Positions 35,517 to 47,159 of a DNA stretch of 64,000 bases are shown piece after piece (within the stretch, counting starts at the first letter, position 1; each line of letters starts with the position of its first letter). Source of the stretch: Moniliophthora roreri (taxonomy: Eukaryota > Basidiomycota > Agaricomycetes > Agaricales > Marasmiaceae); assembly GCA_001466705.2 (NCBI GenBank), contig LATX02000241.1, positions 62,001 through 126,000 of the forward strand. Reading direction: 5' to 3'. A program made the translations under genes and the position numbers. The notes under the pieces are model-generated. The model was not told the DNA's origin, ran no database searches, and worked only from the letters and a program-made list of their open reading frames with translations.

Positions 35517-37312
35517 TAGTCTATCTCGGACTTCTCCGTAGCACGTGACTACATTTATTTGTTTCTGTCCACGATACTCGCTCTCCTCAGCCATTTACCA
35601 CCATATGGTCCATCTGAGGAGGTATGCCATTTCTGTTTTCCTTTCTTGTCTATATACCTACTGATACACTACATGTAGTTTAGCTCATATTCATGTCCTC
35701 TAGGTTTTAGTCTCATCATGTCCTTGACATGAGCATAATGCTCTCCATTCCAGACTAAGAGCCTGTTCAAATAGAAACCATGATTCCTGTTTCCTGGGCT
35801 CTGTGAGGCTTATGCAACTTTCTCATCTGCATTCACAGGTGCTTCATCCAGCACTTGTAAGAGTGCTTCACAATTTTCGATGCTTATAAGTACTCATATA
35901 TGTTATAGAACATCTACAGATCTCTGCACAGTACATTTACAGCTAATTTGTGCAACTTTTGTCAAAGAACTCTGCTAATCTTGTGTGTTTGGAGTGGTTT
36001 TTTGATGCATTGGTCTGTCCCTGAAGCATTTTTATGTAGCTCTGGGTAATGGTTTTCTGTGCTCATCCTCTAGAGCATTCAGAGAGGTGCTTACACTAAT
36101 GAACTGTTCTGTGTAAGCACTCTATAACATATATGAGTACTTATAGGTATCGAAAAGACACATTTATTGTGAAGCATTCTTACAAGCACTAGACAAAGCA
36201 CCTGTGAATGCAGATGAGAAAGTTGTGTAAGCCTTGTGGAGCCCAGAAAACAGGAACCATGGCTTCTGCTGATATGCATAACTTTTACCTTTTGTTTCAC
36301 ATGCAAATAGAGAATATTTTGCACTTTTATGGTTGAAAATGAAATATATAAGGGAATTGAGGACTAGTGTGAGCCCTGAGCAGCTAGTCAAAGCGAATAG
36401 TAGAGAAGGATATAAAATATTAGCAGAGTAATGGTTGATGGTAGGCCATACATGGGTATCTGACCACTGCTAGTATGAAAATAAACAGTGAATCTGAACA
36501 CAGAGGAGCATTCTGAAACCTGTAGGGAACCACACCACATAATACTTCTCTATTGAAAGCATACCAAAGGGAATATTTTCACTTTTAACAATATTTTCAA
36601 TCCATACCCAGCTTGAAGGAAGAATAAAAGCCTTCAATGATACACATATGAGAATATTATTGAGAAACAGATATGAAACAGAGGATGACAAATTATTGGT
36701 GAGGGATACTCGAGATACCGAATATCAAATTGAAGAATGAAATAGATGATCAGCTACTGGAAGGGTGCCTGTATCACAGAAAAATGGAAGACAAAGCTGT
36801 ATGACAAGAAACCAGCACAGCTGAGCTTATGTGTACACTTTAAACATAGAGATGGAAGCATATTACATGTCCATAGAGCAGATGATAGTAGATGGAGAAG
36901 GAAGGAACTGTGCAGAGTGGCATGGAAGTATAATATTTTCAAATGGAGTCGGAAGGAGAGCCATTTGATAGAGAAAATTGCAAATGGTTAGTGTCAGAAG
37001 ACTGCACAATTGTTATAGAAAAAGAATAAAAGAGTTTATGGCTATGAAGCCTGACTACAATTGGACACTGTGACAGAGAAATTACCAAACACAGCTCAGT
37101 TTATATAATATTTATCACCCAACTCAGTTTTATTTGTATTTGTGACAGATATATTAGATTATTTATGTTGTAGAGTATATAAGGGGATGTGTTTTGTAGG
37201 TGGAAAGCAGGAGAGATACTGCCCACTGATTACCAGAGTGTATGACATTGTTGTTCAGGTAGAAGAGCTACTGGCAATCAGTATTTTTCAACCACTTTGG
37301 GCCCTAGCTTAT
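35517..37312. other. A/T-rich block between the two copies, with a large hairpin
   Basis: About 1.8 kb, no supported gene. An imperfect inverted repeat (arms about 35775-35911 and 36121-36267, spacer about 210 bases) includes CATATATGTTATAG and its complement. It is absent between the MITE and the flank of copy 2, so it may be an insertion, another haplotype or a misplaced contig. Ends at the N at 37313. Confidence 0.5.
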
Positions 37313-37314
37313 NA

Positions 37315-38034
37315 ATAAATTCTCTCTAAATTCACGCATATATACGATGGTAAAAAAGGTGCTTACTCGGAATTGAATTCTCTTATTTTGGGAGGTGAGC
37401 CGTGAATCAGTGTCTGGTATATCAGTAAGGGTACAAACCAAAGGATAAAGCGTAGGGTACGTACCCAGCCCAAGCAGGGGGGATGTAAGTTGTCGTTATG
37501 GGTGGCACTAAAACTTCCGACTTGATTTCCAATGCTACACATCTCCGAGGTGAAAAGATGAGTAGGCTAGTGTTGGGGGTATTAGGTCCGGAGAAGTACG
37601 TGAACTGTCACTTGTCGCCCAGCCTAACCTCCTCAACCTGTCCAAAACGCCTTCATCTACCTTCCGAAATTGTTGAGTGGTCGTCAGAAAGGTTTAGGGG
37701 CTACTAAATAAGACGACACATCTTACTGCTAATCCTTCCTCTAAACAGCGGCAAAACCAAGTCTAAACAACGGTAAAACCAACGAACGCAACGTGGTAAC
37801 ATGGCAGCTGCACTGCCGCGAGGCTTCTTAAGAAACGTGGTGCTGCCTCGAAGTTGCTTATTTAATGCTCAACGTGACCTGATATCTTGAATCTTGAACT
37901 CTGATCTCTGTTCATCTATATCTGCGAATCTCTGAAAACGTCCAAAGTCCCCTACATCCCACGCCTCACCTTGAATCTTCCATTCTGTGATTGGAGGGGA
38001 AGCTTGATCAGTTATGAATGTGATCATGAATATA
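37315..38034 (+). repeat. Duplicated segment, copy 2
   Basis: Matches 34562-35280. The sequence after its MITE (38310 on) differs from that after copy 1. Confidence 0.85.
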
Positions 38035-38309
38035 CTGGGGTATTTCGATTGATTCGGATGGTCACGCGTCACAGGGCTCAAAATTTCCGAATATTTTCGG
38101 ATGGTCACAGGTCACGGAGGGTCCATCCGAATAGGCTCGGACTGTGACCACCAGAAAATTACCAAATTTGGCAGTTTTGGGTTGATTTTGGGCACTAGAA
38201 TCCGAAAAATCTTCGGCGGTCACGGACCGCCAGACCTCCATCCGAATGGTTGAGTCCGGATGGACAAGTCACAGGTCACAGGCCATCCGAATCAATCGAA
38301 ATACCCCAG
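38035..38309. mobile_element. Stowaway/Tc1-mariner-like MITE, 275-base version
   Basis: Same element as 35283-35514 plus 43 bases near the left end. The extra block is bounded by tcggatggtcac direct repeats, so the shorter version looks like a deletion between them. TA flanks both ends (38033-38034 and 38310-38311... read as CAG|TA). Confidence 0.8.
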
Positions 38310-39478
38310 TAGCCGATGAAAGCGATAATGAGATACGTCCACTGTCGCGTCCCCACAGACCCAGCGGATTCCTACCCGAAACTCCCCGCTAGGGGTAAGC
38401 ATTTCACAAGCGGACGCCAACCATCTCCTTGAGTGGAAGGGAATGAGCGAGAGTAGCACGAGCTGTTCTTGACAGATCATGTTCGACGGTTTTTACCTCG
38501 ATACATTCGAGCGAATCCGAGAGTTGCACAGACTGCCCATATTTTGGATGAGATATCGCGGATAAGAATCAAGGTTAGGCGGCAGTGGTGATGGTATCGT
38601 GGATGACCAGAGTGTAGGTCCGAACCAATGTGAGCGAGACCTGAATGTTCCGATGCATTGCATCCAGTGATGATAAGGTGCTAACAAACCCATCTAGACC
38701 ACTCATCACTGGCAATTGCCAGCGTGCAACCTCTGATGAAGGGAAGGAAAACGGCATTCGATATATGAGCTCTGCCGATAACCATGAGCGTGAATTATGA
38801 ATTGTACGCACGAGGGTCTTAGACATGCGTTATGAGCCGGCGAAATGTTCTGTCGGCGTAAGAAGGCCCTCTTGATCGGGTTCCCAAACTAATGCAGGTG
38901 AAAAACGCGTTGATATCGAATATGAGTCGTTATACAATGGCATGGACTCACCGGAGGCAATAGCTCCCTGTCAAACCAAAATCAACCATCTAGACCCGAA
39001 CCACCGATTGTCGAACTTTACTTGCGTCTGCTACGCTCGACGTATTTAGCAAAGTGACCTATGCATTCAAAACCTAGACTCGCATAATATCTTGCAGAAT
39101 GAGGGCTCTATGTCGCAACGAATCGTAACGATTCCTATATCGACGATCGGGCCTAAAGCTGGTATCATATGGTGGCTCGCAGAGTCGTTTTCTGAGTTTC
39201 TGGGGCATGAAAGTCTGCCATTAAGGGGCGCTGTGTTGCCACTGCCGGCAAGAACACTTTTCATGACAGAATCCAGAAGCAGCAGCGGGAGGGTCTGGGA
39301 CCTTGAGTTGAAATGATACGGAGGGAAGAGGGCGAAACGAGCCTACATTGGAATTTTCACTTTGAGATAGGAACTTGCTCCCAGATCATCTGGAGAACAA
39401 GGTGTCAATTTTCTCTTTCTTCTACTCTCGTTCACCTCCTTGATCCTTTTCGTTCCTCGCCTTTTTTTCACTCCATCA
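38310..39478. other. Intergenic, no supported gene
   Basis: Short ORFs on both strands without recognised motifs. The last 100 bases are pyrimidine-rich (ctttcttctactctcg...) and probably hold the promoter and leader of the secreted protein gene. Confidence 0.4.
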
Positions 39479-40097
39479 ATGGCTCGTTTCATCCCTACGC
39501 TTGTTATGGTCTGCATTGCTGCCTTTGCCGGTCAAAGGATTCATGCTGGTAAGTCCGGCTCCAGCGAATTCCTTAAATGACCTAATTATTCTTTCAGCAC
39601 CCATCAATATGACTGAACCAGCCGTCACCAAGGTCGACAGCTTGCAATGCAATGTCGCTCGTGCAACTATCATTACAGACCTCAACGAGTTTGGCGTACT
39701 CCTCCAGAAGATCGATACGTGAGTCGAGCAATCTACGACAAGGTATTTCATAACTCACCATGCCATCTTTAGCTCCAACGACACTGTAGCTTCAGCCGTC
39801 TCCGATGCTCAAGGCGGCTTAAAGACCACAGGAGATGCCATCACATCGATCTTGCAAGCCTTAATCGCAGGCGAAGCACCGCCTGCGGAGGGAAGAGACA
39901 AGACAAGCGAAGGTCTGGGGGTCATGTTGCAAGCTTTGACTGGGCTCAACTCGTACGTTGCCACTCCTCTTACGACACTTCACCTTATTCATCCCGGATC
40001 TTGCTTGCATAGAACCGAGCCTGCAGTTTCGGATGCGCTAAGCAAGCTCAATGATGCAATTGCTGCAGGAAATGAGGTGGTTGCTGTTTGCAAGTAG
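39479..40097 (+). CDS. Small secreted protein, four exons
   Basis: Exons 39479-39548, 39598-39718, 39773-39952 and 40013-40097; introns of 49, 54 and 60 bases, all GT-AG, with phases that join exactly, giving 151 residues plus stop. Signal peptide at about residues 1-22 (MARFIPTLVMVCIAAFAG). The mature part is alpha-helix-like and Ala-rich (VASAVSDAQGGLKTTGDAI, SDALSKLNDAIAAG) with two Cys: one near the start (LQCNV) and one two residues from the end (VVAVCK), which may form a disulfide. It resembles Ala-rich small secreted proteins of wood- and litter-decay mushrooms; function unknown. A pyrimidine-rich leader precedes the ATG. A decayed paralogue lies about 0.5 kb downstream. Confidence 0.82.
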
Positions 40098-40612
40098 ATC
40101 CGATACTCCTAGGAGAAGCCATCTTTCGATAGGCATAGTGTATTGACCGTGTCAGCGACAGTATGAGATAGACGCTTGATATTCGCTTTTCCAATGACCC
40201 CAATTACGCTGGCTAGACTTTAGTTTCTGGCTTCGTTTGGTGCTGCATACACGTCAGAGATTATATTTAAGTATCGACAGTTGATCATAGCACTTTTCAT
40301 CTGTGGAGACAAACGCCGGTGTAATGGGCCTTTCTTCAACAAACAGAACGGTGATATTCACCTCATACCGTGGCAAAAGGCCACTATGCATGCATGCGGC
40401 ATCGACAAGTCTTTTGTGAGTTTGCAAGTGAAACGGATATGGAAGTCAGCGGAAAAGAGGGGAGATAAGATAACGGTCATTTCCGGAATACCGTGACGAA
40501 ACTTGGCACAGCCACGATCAAAATTCTGTTCTTGACCGTCATGTTGCCTGCGCTCGTTCCATTTCGCGTCAATGTAAGATATTCCGTGTTAAATCTCACT
40601 GCCGTTTCTCAG

Positions 40613-40791
40613 TTCCAGCAACAACGTATCTTCAGCTGTCTCCGATGCCCAACATGGCCTGAAGACTGTGGGATACACAATGTCATTGATCCTGCAGATC
40701 TTGATCGCACGTGGAGCACCACCCACAGAGCATAGAATAAAGACAGAAGAAGGCCTGAGTGTATGTTGCAGGCTTTGATTGGGCTTAAATT
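40613..40791 (+). pseudogene. Decayed paralogue of the small secreted protein gene (exon 3)
   Basis: Aligns with exon 3 of the gene at 39479: SSAVSDAQ-type start (tcagctgtctccgatgcccaacatggcctgaag), then ggagcaccaccc and atgttgcaggctttgattggg. Small indels break the frame. Other exons are not recognisable. Shows a local tandem duplication followed by loss. Confidence 0.7.
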
Positions 40792-41145
40792 GTATGTCAT
40801 ATCTCCTCTTAACCTTCTGTGATCGGGATTTACCTATGTGCCTGACAGCTTCAAAAACGACTTGAAGCTACTCTCGAATTCTTCATGACCTTGAATGATG
40901 GCACGCGCCGCAAATTAATAGCCTTACCTCTTAACACACCGATAATGGGTTATGTCACTGATAAGGCAGCACTAACAACGGAATGAGAATTTTAATGGGG
41001 TGCTGTTCCCAGCGTAGCGGACGATATCATCTGTCAGCTTGCTAAGTTGTGCTTGCTTGTAAATAGAGGAGAAATCGGTGCACAAGTGTGTTTGAGTCGA
41101 GCCTAGACAAGTCATTAATCTAATCGCATTCAACAGGACTGATCT

Positions 41146-41750
41146 CAAGAGCTGATTGATCGTACCATCGACTTTCTTGCGGGCGATCGCGCCTCGTTGA
41201 AGACCTGCAGTCCTTTGTCATCCTAATGGGTGCCATGTAGCCGCCGCTACCTATTTGCTGCCCTCAAAATTGACGCTTCGAGCTCTACCGATGCAAGCGC
41301 ATCCAGATATGAAACCCTCGTCTCAATTCTTGCATCTTCACATTGCACTCTTCCGTCATTCGTCCAGCACTTGCAACTCCCCGGCACGGCGTCCATGAAG
41401 TATGGAGAACCTGACGCGAAACCCCATAACTTGAAGTGGCTCAGGTCCATTGCTGAACATTGCATCAGTACACCACGGATAACCGTAAAATCTTTTGGGA
41501 GAGAATCGATACCTACACGCGCCAATCGGAAGCATGAAACGTTTCATCCCGATTCCATCAGAACATCACCAACCACTTCACACTTTGCGATCGCGAACTC
41601 GGTTGACGATGCTGTCTCATTCCTCAGCGTCATGCCGGCATTCTGTCCAGACCCTCAAATACATCCGCATCGACCTGCCTAAGGCAAAGTCCGTTCTGAA
41701 GAGCAGCAAATGCATATGGTCTCAGACCCGACAATACCGAAGTCAATAGA
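41146..41750 (+). pseudogene. F-box-like protein pseudogene, copy 1
   Basis: Begins QELIDRTIDFLAGDRASLKTCS, the F-box-like start common in agaricomycete LRR-type proteins, then a TAA (41224-41226) where a residue is expected, then CSRRYLFAALKIDA and ILASSHCTLPSFVQHLQLP in frame. Later sequence shifts frame. Such proteins recruit substrates to SCF ubiquitin ligases, but this copy is broken. Confidence 0.6.
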
Positions 41751-41886
41751 CTTTCATAAGACCTCGGATCTTATATCTTTAATGATAGCTAGCGTGTGTT
41801 TTGCCCATTTCCGCGTCGGATTCTTTGGGAGTGATTCAGCCTCATAGGATTACCCGAGCACAAAGCGGAGACCTCCGCCTTGATCN

Positions 41887-42187
41887 GCAGTGCTTCATAC
41901 AATTTGTCAAAACACAATAAGGTATATGACCAAATCTGTTATGAGCAATTACAGGATCAGTTGATTTAATCTTGAAAGCAAGAATGGTAACTGATTCGTT
42001 CTGCTTAACATAGGAAGCATGTAGGTACGTATACCCATCTCTTTCTGGTTTCACGAATAGCGACATAAAGAGTTTACCATTAGCTTTCGTAATTATAGAG
42101 GTTTCTGGGAACGAATATTTGATATCGTAACCATTTACGATATATTTATTCCCAGCTAGAAGTCTATGATTTGCTTTAGGGCCAATT
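41887..42187 (-). mobile_element. Copia fragment between the two duplicated copies
   Basis: About 297 bases of copia protease-to-integrase sequence in minus orientation (HNRFGHIPY, then ANHRLLAGNKY), without LTRs. It begins right after the N at 41886, so it may be a contig end placed here by the assembler rather than an insertion. Confidence 0.75.
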
Positions 42188-43828
42188 GCATACACGTCAG
42201 AGATTATATTTAAGTATCGACAGTTGATCATAGCACTTTTCATCTGTGGAGACAAACGCCGGTGTAATGGGCCTTTCTTCAACAAACAGAACGGTGATAT
42301 TCACCTCATACCGTGGCAAAAGGCCACTATGCATGCATGCGGCATCGACAAGTCTTTTGTGAGTTTGCAAGTGAAACGGATATGGAAGTCAGCGGAAAAG
42401 AGGGGAGATAAGATAACGGTCATTTCCGGAATACCGTGACGAAACTTGGCACAGCCACGATCAAAATTCTGTTCTTGACCGTCATGTTGCCTGCGCTCGT
42501 TCCATTTCGCGTCAATGTAAGATATTCCGTGTTAAATCTCACTGCCGTTTCTCAGTTCCAGCAACAACGTATCTTCAGCTGTCTCCGATGCCCAACATGG
42601 CCTGAAGACTGTGGGATACACAATGTCATTGATCCTGCAGATCTTGATCGCACGTGGAGCACCACCCACAGAGCATAGAATAAAGACAGAAGAAGGCCTG
42701 AGTGTATGTTGCAGGCTTTGATTGGGCTTAAATTGTATGTCATATCTCCTCTTAACCTTCTGTGATCGGGATTTACCTATGTGCCTGACAGCTTCAAAAA
42801 CGACTTGAAGCTACTCTCGAATTCTTCATGACCTTGAATGATGGCACGCGCCGCAAATTAATAGCCTTACCTCTTAACACACCGATAATGGGTTATGTCA
42901 CTGATAAGGCAGCACTAACAACGGAATGAGAATTTTAATGGGGTGCTGTTCCCAGCGTAGCGGACGATATCATCTGTCAGCTTGCTAAGTTGTGCTTGCT
43001 TGTAAATAGAGGAGAAATCGGTGCACAAGTGTGTTTGAGTCGAGCCTAGACAAGTCATTAATCTAATCGCATTCAACAGGACTGATCTCAAGAGCTGATT
43101 GATCGTACCATCGACTTTCTTGCGGGCGATCGCGCCTCGTTGAAGACCTGCAGTCCTTTGTCATCCTAATGGGTGCCATGTAGCCGCCGCTACCTATTTG
43201 CTGCCCTCAAAATTGACGCTTCGAGCTCTACCGATGCAAGCGCATCCAGATATGAAACCCTCGTCTCAATTCTTGCATCTTCACATTGCACTCTTCCGTC
43301 ATTCGTCCAGCACTTGCAACTCCCCGGCACGGCGTCCATGAAGTATGGAGAACCTGACGCGAAACCCCATAACTTGAAGTGGCTCAGGTCCATTGCTGAA
43401 CATTGCATCAGTACACCACGGATAACCGTAAAATCTTTTGGGAGAGAATCGATACCTACACGCGCCAATCGGAAGCATGAAACGTTTCATCCCGATTCCA
43501 TCAGAACATCACCAACCACTTCACACTTTGCGATCGCGAACTCGGTTGACGATGCTGTCTCATTCCTCAGCGTCATGCCGGCATTCTGTCCAGACCCTCA
43601 AATACATCCGCATCGACCTGCCTAAGGCAAAGTCCGTTCTGAAGAGCAGCAAATGCATATGGTCTCAGACCCGACAATACCGAAGTCAATAGACTTTCAT
43701 AAGACCTCGGATCTTATATCTTTAATGATAGCTAGCGTGTGTTTTGCCCATTTCCGCGTCGGATTCTTTGGGAGTGATTCAGCCTCATAGGATTACCCGA
43801 GCACAAAGCGGAGACCTCCGCCTTGATC
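42188..43828 (+). repeat. Perfect 1,641-base duplication, copy 2
   Basis: Identical to 40245-41885 and continues without a break into 43829-44105. Confidence 0.9.
42556..42734 (+). pseudogene. Decayed secreted-protein paralogue, duplicate copy
   Basis: Same sequence as 40613-40791 within the duplicated block. Confidence 0.65.
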
Positions 43829-44060
43829 TCATAGAGCCTGGTAATCTTCCTGCTTTCGGACGCTATCTCGAAAGCCTTGGTCCTGAAGTGAAGGAATTGA
43901 AATGTGTTATGGGCCATGGAGGAAGAGACTTTGGGTCTGATCCAGGACCTGGAGATTCTGGGGGATGCGGGATGTGTTTTGTATCAGTTACTATGTCGGA
44001 GATTTCAATTCCGGGTTATAAGGGCCGGCCGCTTACGAGGCAATTTATCAATGGTGATAA
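43089..44060 (+). pseudogene. F-box-like protein pseudogene, copy 2, with continuation
   Basis: Same as 41146-41750 but continues past the end of the duplication to LDLIEPGNLPAFGRYLESL and KELKCVMGH near 43825-43915, which fits the middle of such proteins. TAA at 43167-43169 and frame changes remain. The end is approximate. Confidence 0.55.
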
Positions 44061-44417
44061 GGCGGGCGCTGGCAGGTAACGAGATTATCAGCAGCAGCGC
44101 CTGATAAGGTGATTATCAGTCAACTACCTCCGTGACCTTTTTTTCGTGAACCACCAATCCTGTCCAATTCCACATTATGACCTAGTTAAAGGCAACATTT
44201 GTAGTCTAAAAGGCTAGATAATCATATAAAACTGTACTTAAAAGGGAAATAGTAGCAGAGAAGTGAATTTTAATTCGGCTCTATATATGTTGAGAATACC
44301 TTTTGTTCATGATTGTACGCATAGCTAGTGATATATTGCTATTTTGTTTTGTATTGGTGATTCATTTTATCTGAAATATTCTCAATGAAGTTACCCTGAA
44401 GTTCTATGGTGTATAAG
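44061..44417. other. A/T-rich intergenic sequence, no gene
   Basis: Nothing recognised. Ends at the LTR of copia C. Confidence 0.5.
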
Positions 44418-44933
44418 TGTTGAGACAGAACGGAGACGTAAAGCACAGTGGAGTGTGCTCAACTCACATTTGTACAAGAGCTTGCTAGAACCTTGAGGGC
44501 TGTAGATATGCGATGTGCAGAGTAGTCAATGTATATTGAACTGGAGAATGTAGCTACATGCATGCTTGCTTTTATACTACTCTAAAGGATAAGTTCTGTG
44601 GATTAACGGTGAAACCTAGTAAGCTATGGATGTAAGCTACTGAATACTTGTGTGATGAAGTATCCAAGAATAATGTGTCTTGGAGAGACACAATATAATC
44701 GTCTGACAGCGGAAGGAACTATACATGAATTCTACATGTGTTCTACTGTATTGTGCATGAGGCTACAATACTCCTACTGGATGAGGGAGCACTCCTATGA
44801 CTGTAGTGCAAGCTCCGGAGAAGCTCAGGAACGTACTTTGTAAGTTCCGTAGTTGATCACAGATGCAAGTAATACAATAACTAGTGTTCCTAATGTACCT
44901 AGTTTAGTATAGTACAGGTACAGTGCTTCAACA
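44418..44933 (-). repeat. 3' LTR of copia C
   Basis: 516 bases, reverse of the family LTR; preceded (on the minus strand) by a polypurine tract visible as actccccctcact at 44932-44944. Flank at the outer side is ataag. Confidence 0.92.
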
Positions 44934-44975
44934 CTCCCCCTCACTAAGTTTGTGATAAACTTTGTAGTGATTGAG

Positions 44976-46284
44976 CTATATGGAGGAATCGGTCTTAAAG
45001 AATGTAAGGCTGAGAAATTCTCTGTGGCATTGAAATTTGTCCCAAGGTAGATTCTTCGTCATAAGATCTGTGGGTTGTTGATTTGTGGGGATGAAGAATA
45101 CTTCAACTTTCTTCTTGGCAACGCATTCTCGAATATGGTGATATTTAATATCAATGTGCTTCATTTGTTTTTCAGTAACTTGATTTTTACTGATGAAGAT
45201 AGCACCTTGATATATTCGATTTCAGAGAATAGATTAATTATCCATTTGATCTGTCTAGCACAGTCAGATAAAGCCATAACTTCGGCTTCAGTACTGGATA
45301 ATGCTATGGATTTCTGTTTTTGTGAAACCCAGAAGACTGGAGCACAAGCGAAGTTAATGAGATAACCTGTTTGTGAGACTCTAGTGTCTTCATCTGTAGC
45401 CCAGTCAGAATCGGCATATGCTATGAAACCTTGTTCTCCTTGCTTATCTTTGTAAGAGAATATTTGCGGGTTCCGATTAGGTATTGAATGATATATTTTG
45501 CTTTGTTGAGATGTTCCTGAGTAGGATTTGTCCCATATTGCAAAAGTTTGATGACTAACCGGAAAGGTTATATCTGGTCGGGTACCTAAGCATAGATATA
45601 GAAGTGATCCGATCACTGATTGAAATTGGGATCTAATTGTAGAGTTCGCTTCTCCTTTATTAGCCGTAGGTTTATAACCGGCAGGTAATGGAGTGCGAGT
45701 AGGATTGGCGTTTTCCATACCAAAGCGTTTAATGATTTTCTCGAGATAGTCACTTTGATCAAGTGAAAGAGTACGTCGCTTTCGATCTCGAGTAATCCGC
45801 ATTCGTAGGAATTCTCTAGGTTCGCCTAAATCTCTACATTCCCATATTTTCATGAATTCTTTCTTCTTTGAGTGAAGAAGGCTAGAATTTGAACCCATGA
45901 AAATCGCATCATCTACATATACAATGGCAATGATTATATCATTTCCACGTATAAAGTAATATACACCAGCGTCTGATATACAGCGCTTAAATCCTAGTTT
46001 TGCCATGGATTTAGTGCATTGGTACCACCATGATAAAGAGGCTTGTTTTAAACCATATAATGCACGGCGTAATAACCAAACTTTATTTGAACCTTTGACG
46101 AATCCTTGTGGTTGTTCCATGTAAATCTCCTTGTCAAGTTCGCCATAGAGAAAGGCTGTTTTGACATCTAGCGCTTGGATATCCCAATCCTCAAGAGCGG
46201 CTAGTGCAAGTAATACGCGAACGGTTTCAAAGCGTACTACAGGAGAGAACAATTCGTCATAATCTATTCCTTCGACTTGTGAGA
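44976..46284 (-). pseudogene. Copia C reverse transcriptase and RNase H
   Basis: From SQVEGIDYDELFSP next to the N at 46285: VKTAFLYGEL, catalytic YVDDAIFMGS, ADSDWATDED and SSTEAE. A deletion of about 36 bases after SEIEY removes the LLSDNQGA part and shifts frame; the C-terminus (HIDIKYHHIRE to SSI) follows in 45164-44976. A second small disruption lies near PVSHQTFAIW (about 45550). Confidence 0.85.
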
Positions 46285-46285
46285 N

Positions 46286-47159
46286 CCATAATGTAATCAA
46301 GGTAACGAACTCCCCCTTCCTGAGAAAGAATTTGTACATAATTGACCACTTCATCATCAGTCTGAGGTGGAGTTCGATCAATTTCTATATCATTATGATC
46401 TTGTTCCATTTCATCCTCATTTGACTGTTGTATTTGATGTTCAGCAGGTGGAATTTCCTGCTCATGGTCACGACTACTACCTTGTATGAATTCTTGATCA
46501 GGACTATCACCTTGATCATTAGAATCAGGTAAGTTGTTATATGTACGTAGACGTAATCTATCTCGGATAGGCATACGACCCATTGCGTCTCCATACCGCT
46601 GTGGTACACGAGTCTGTCTTTTAGGACGACTTTGTTGATGTTGACTTGGGTCAAACATCTGTACCCTTCGTCGCATTCTCCTGTTTATATTATTTATTTC
46701 AGGATCTATTGGGTTTTGCGGCGGTGCAGTATTTTTAGGTCGTGATTGATCCTCACCATCATTCTGGTTATGATGATGATCCACAGGATCATTACCTCCG
46801 TTGGGATGATTAGGTTGAGGGAAATCAGGATGATCGTCATCATCATCATTTCCTCCCCCTTGATCGTGATTTTGATGACCGTCATCATCATTATCCGATC
46901 GTGGTCGATTAATACCAGTAAAAGGAATAGATAAGATTCCATTGGTTGATTGTAAGGTTCGATCAACTGAATTAGACGAGTACGGAAAATCTTCTTCATC
47001 GAAGTCTGCCTGGGCAGCCATAAATATCGTCTTATCCTGTCGCATAAACCAATATCCTTTAGTATTAGGAGCGTAATTCAGGAATGTCATATGTTCCATT
47101 TTCTTTGAAAGTTTGTTCTTGCATTGTTCTTTATGAACGATTATATACATGTACAGCAT
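46286..47159 (-). pseudogene. Copia C integrase C-terminus and acidic hinge
   Basis: VHKEQCKNKLSKKMEHMTFLNYAPNTKGY (integrase end), then a hinge rich in Asp, His, Asn and Gly (GNDDDDDHPDFPQ) and a Gln/Glu-rich part up to VNYVQILSQEGG. The expected segment between LDYIM and the RT start is lost at the N at 46285. Integrase residues between YNR and VHKEQ are also deleted (about 47140). Confidence 0.8.

Larger units (their letters stand above)
40245..41885 (+). repeat. Perfect 1,641-base duplication, copy 1
   Basis: Corresponds base for base (offset 1,943) to 42188-43828; all ORFs in the two copies translate identically. Ends exactly at the N at 41886. Sequence that should follow copy 1 (tcatagagcctgg) follows only copy 2. 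Most likely one locus represented twice. Confidence 0.9.
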
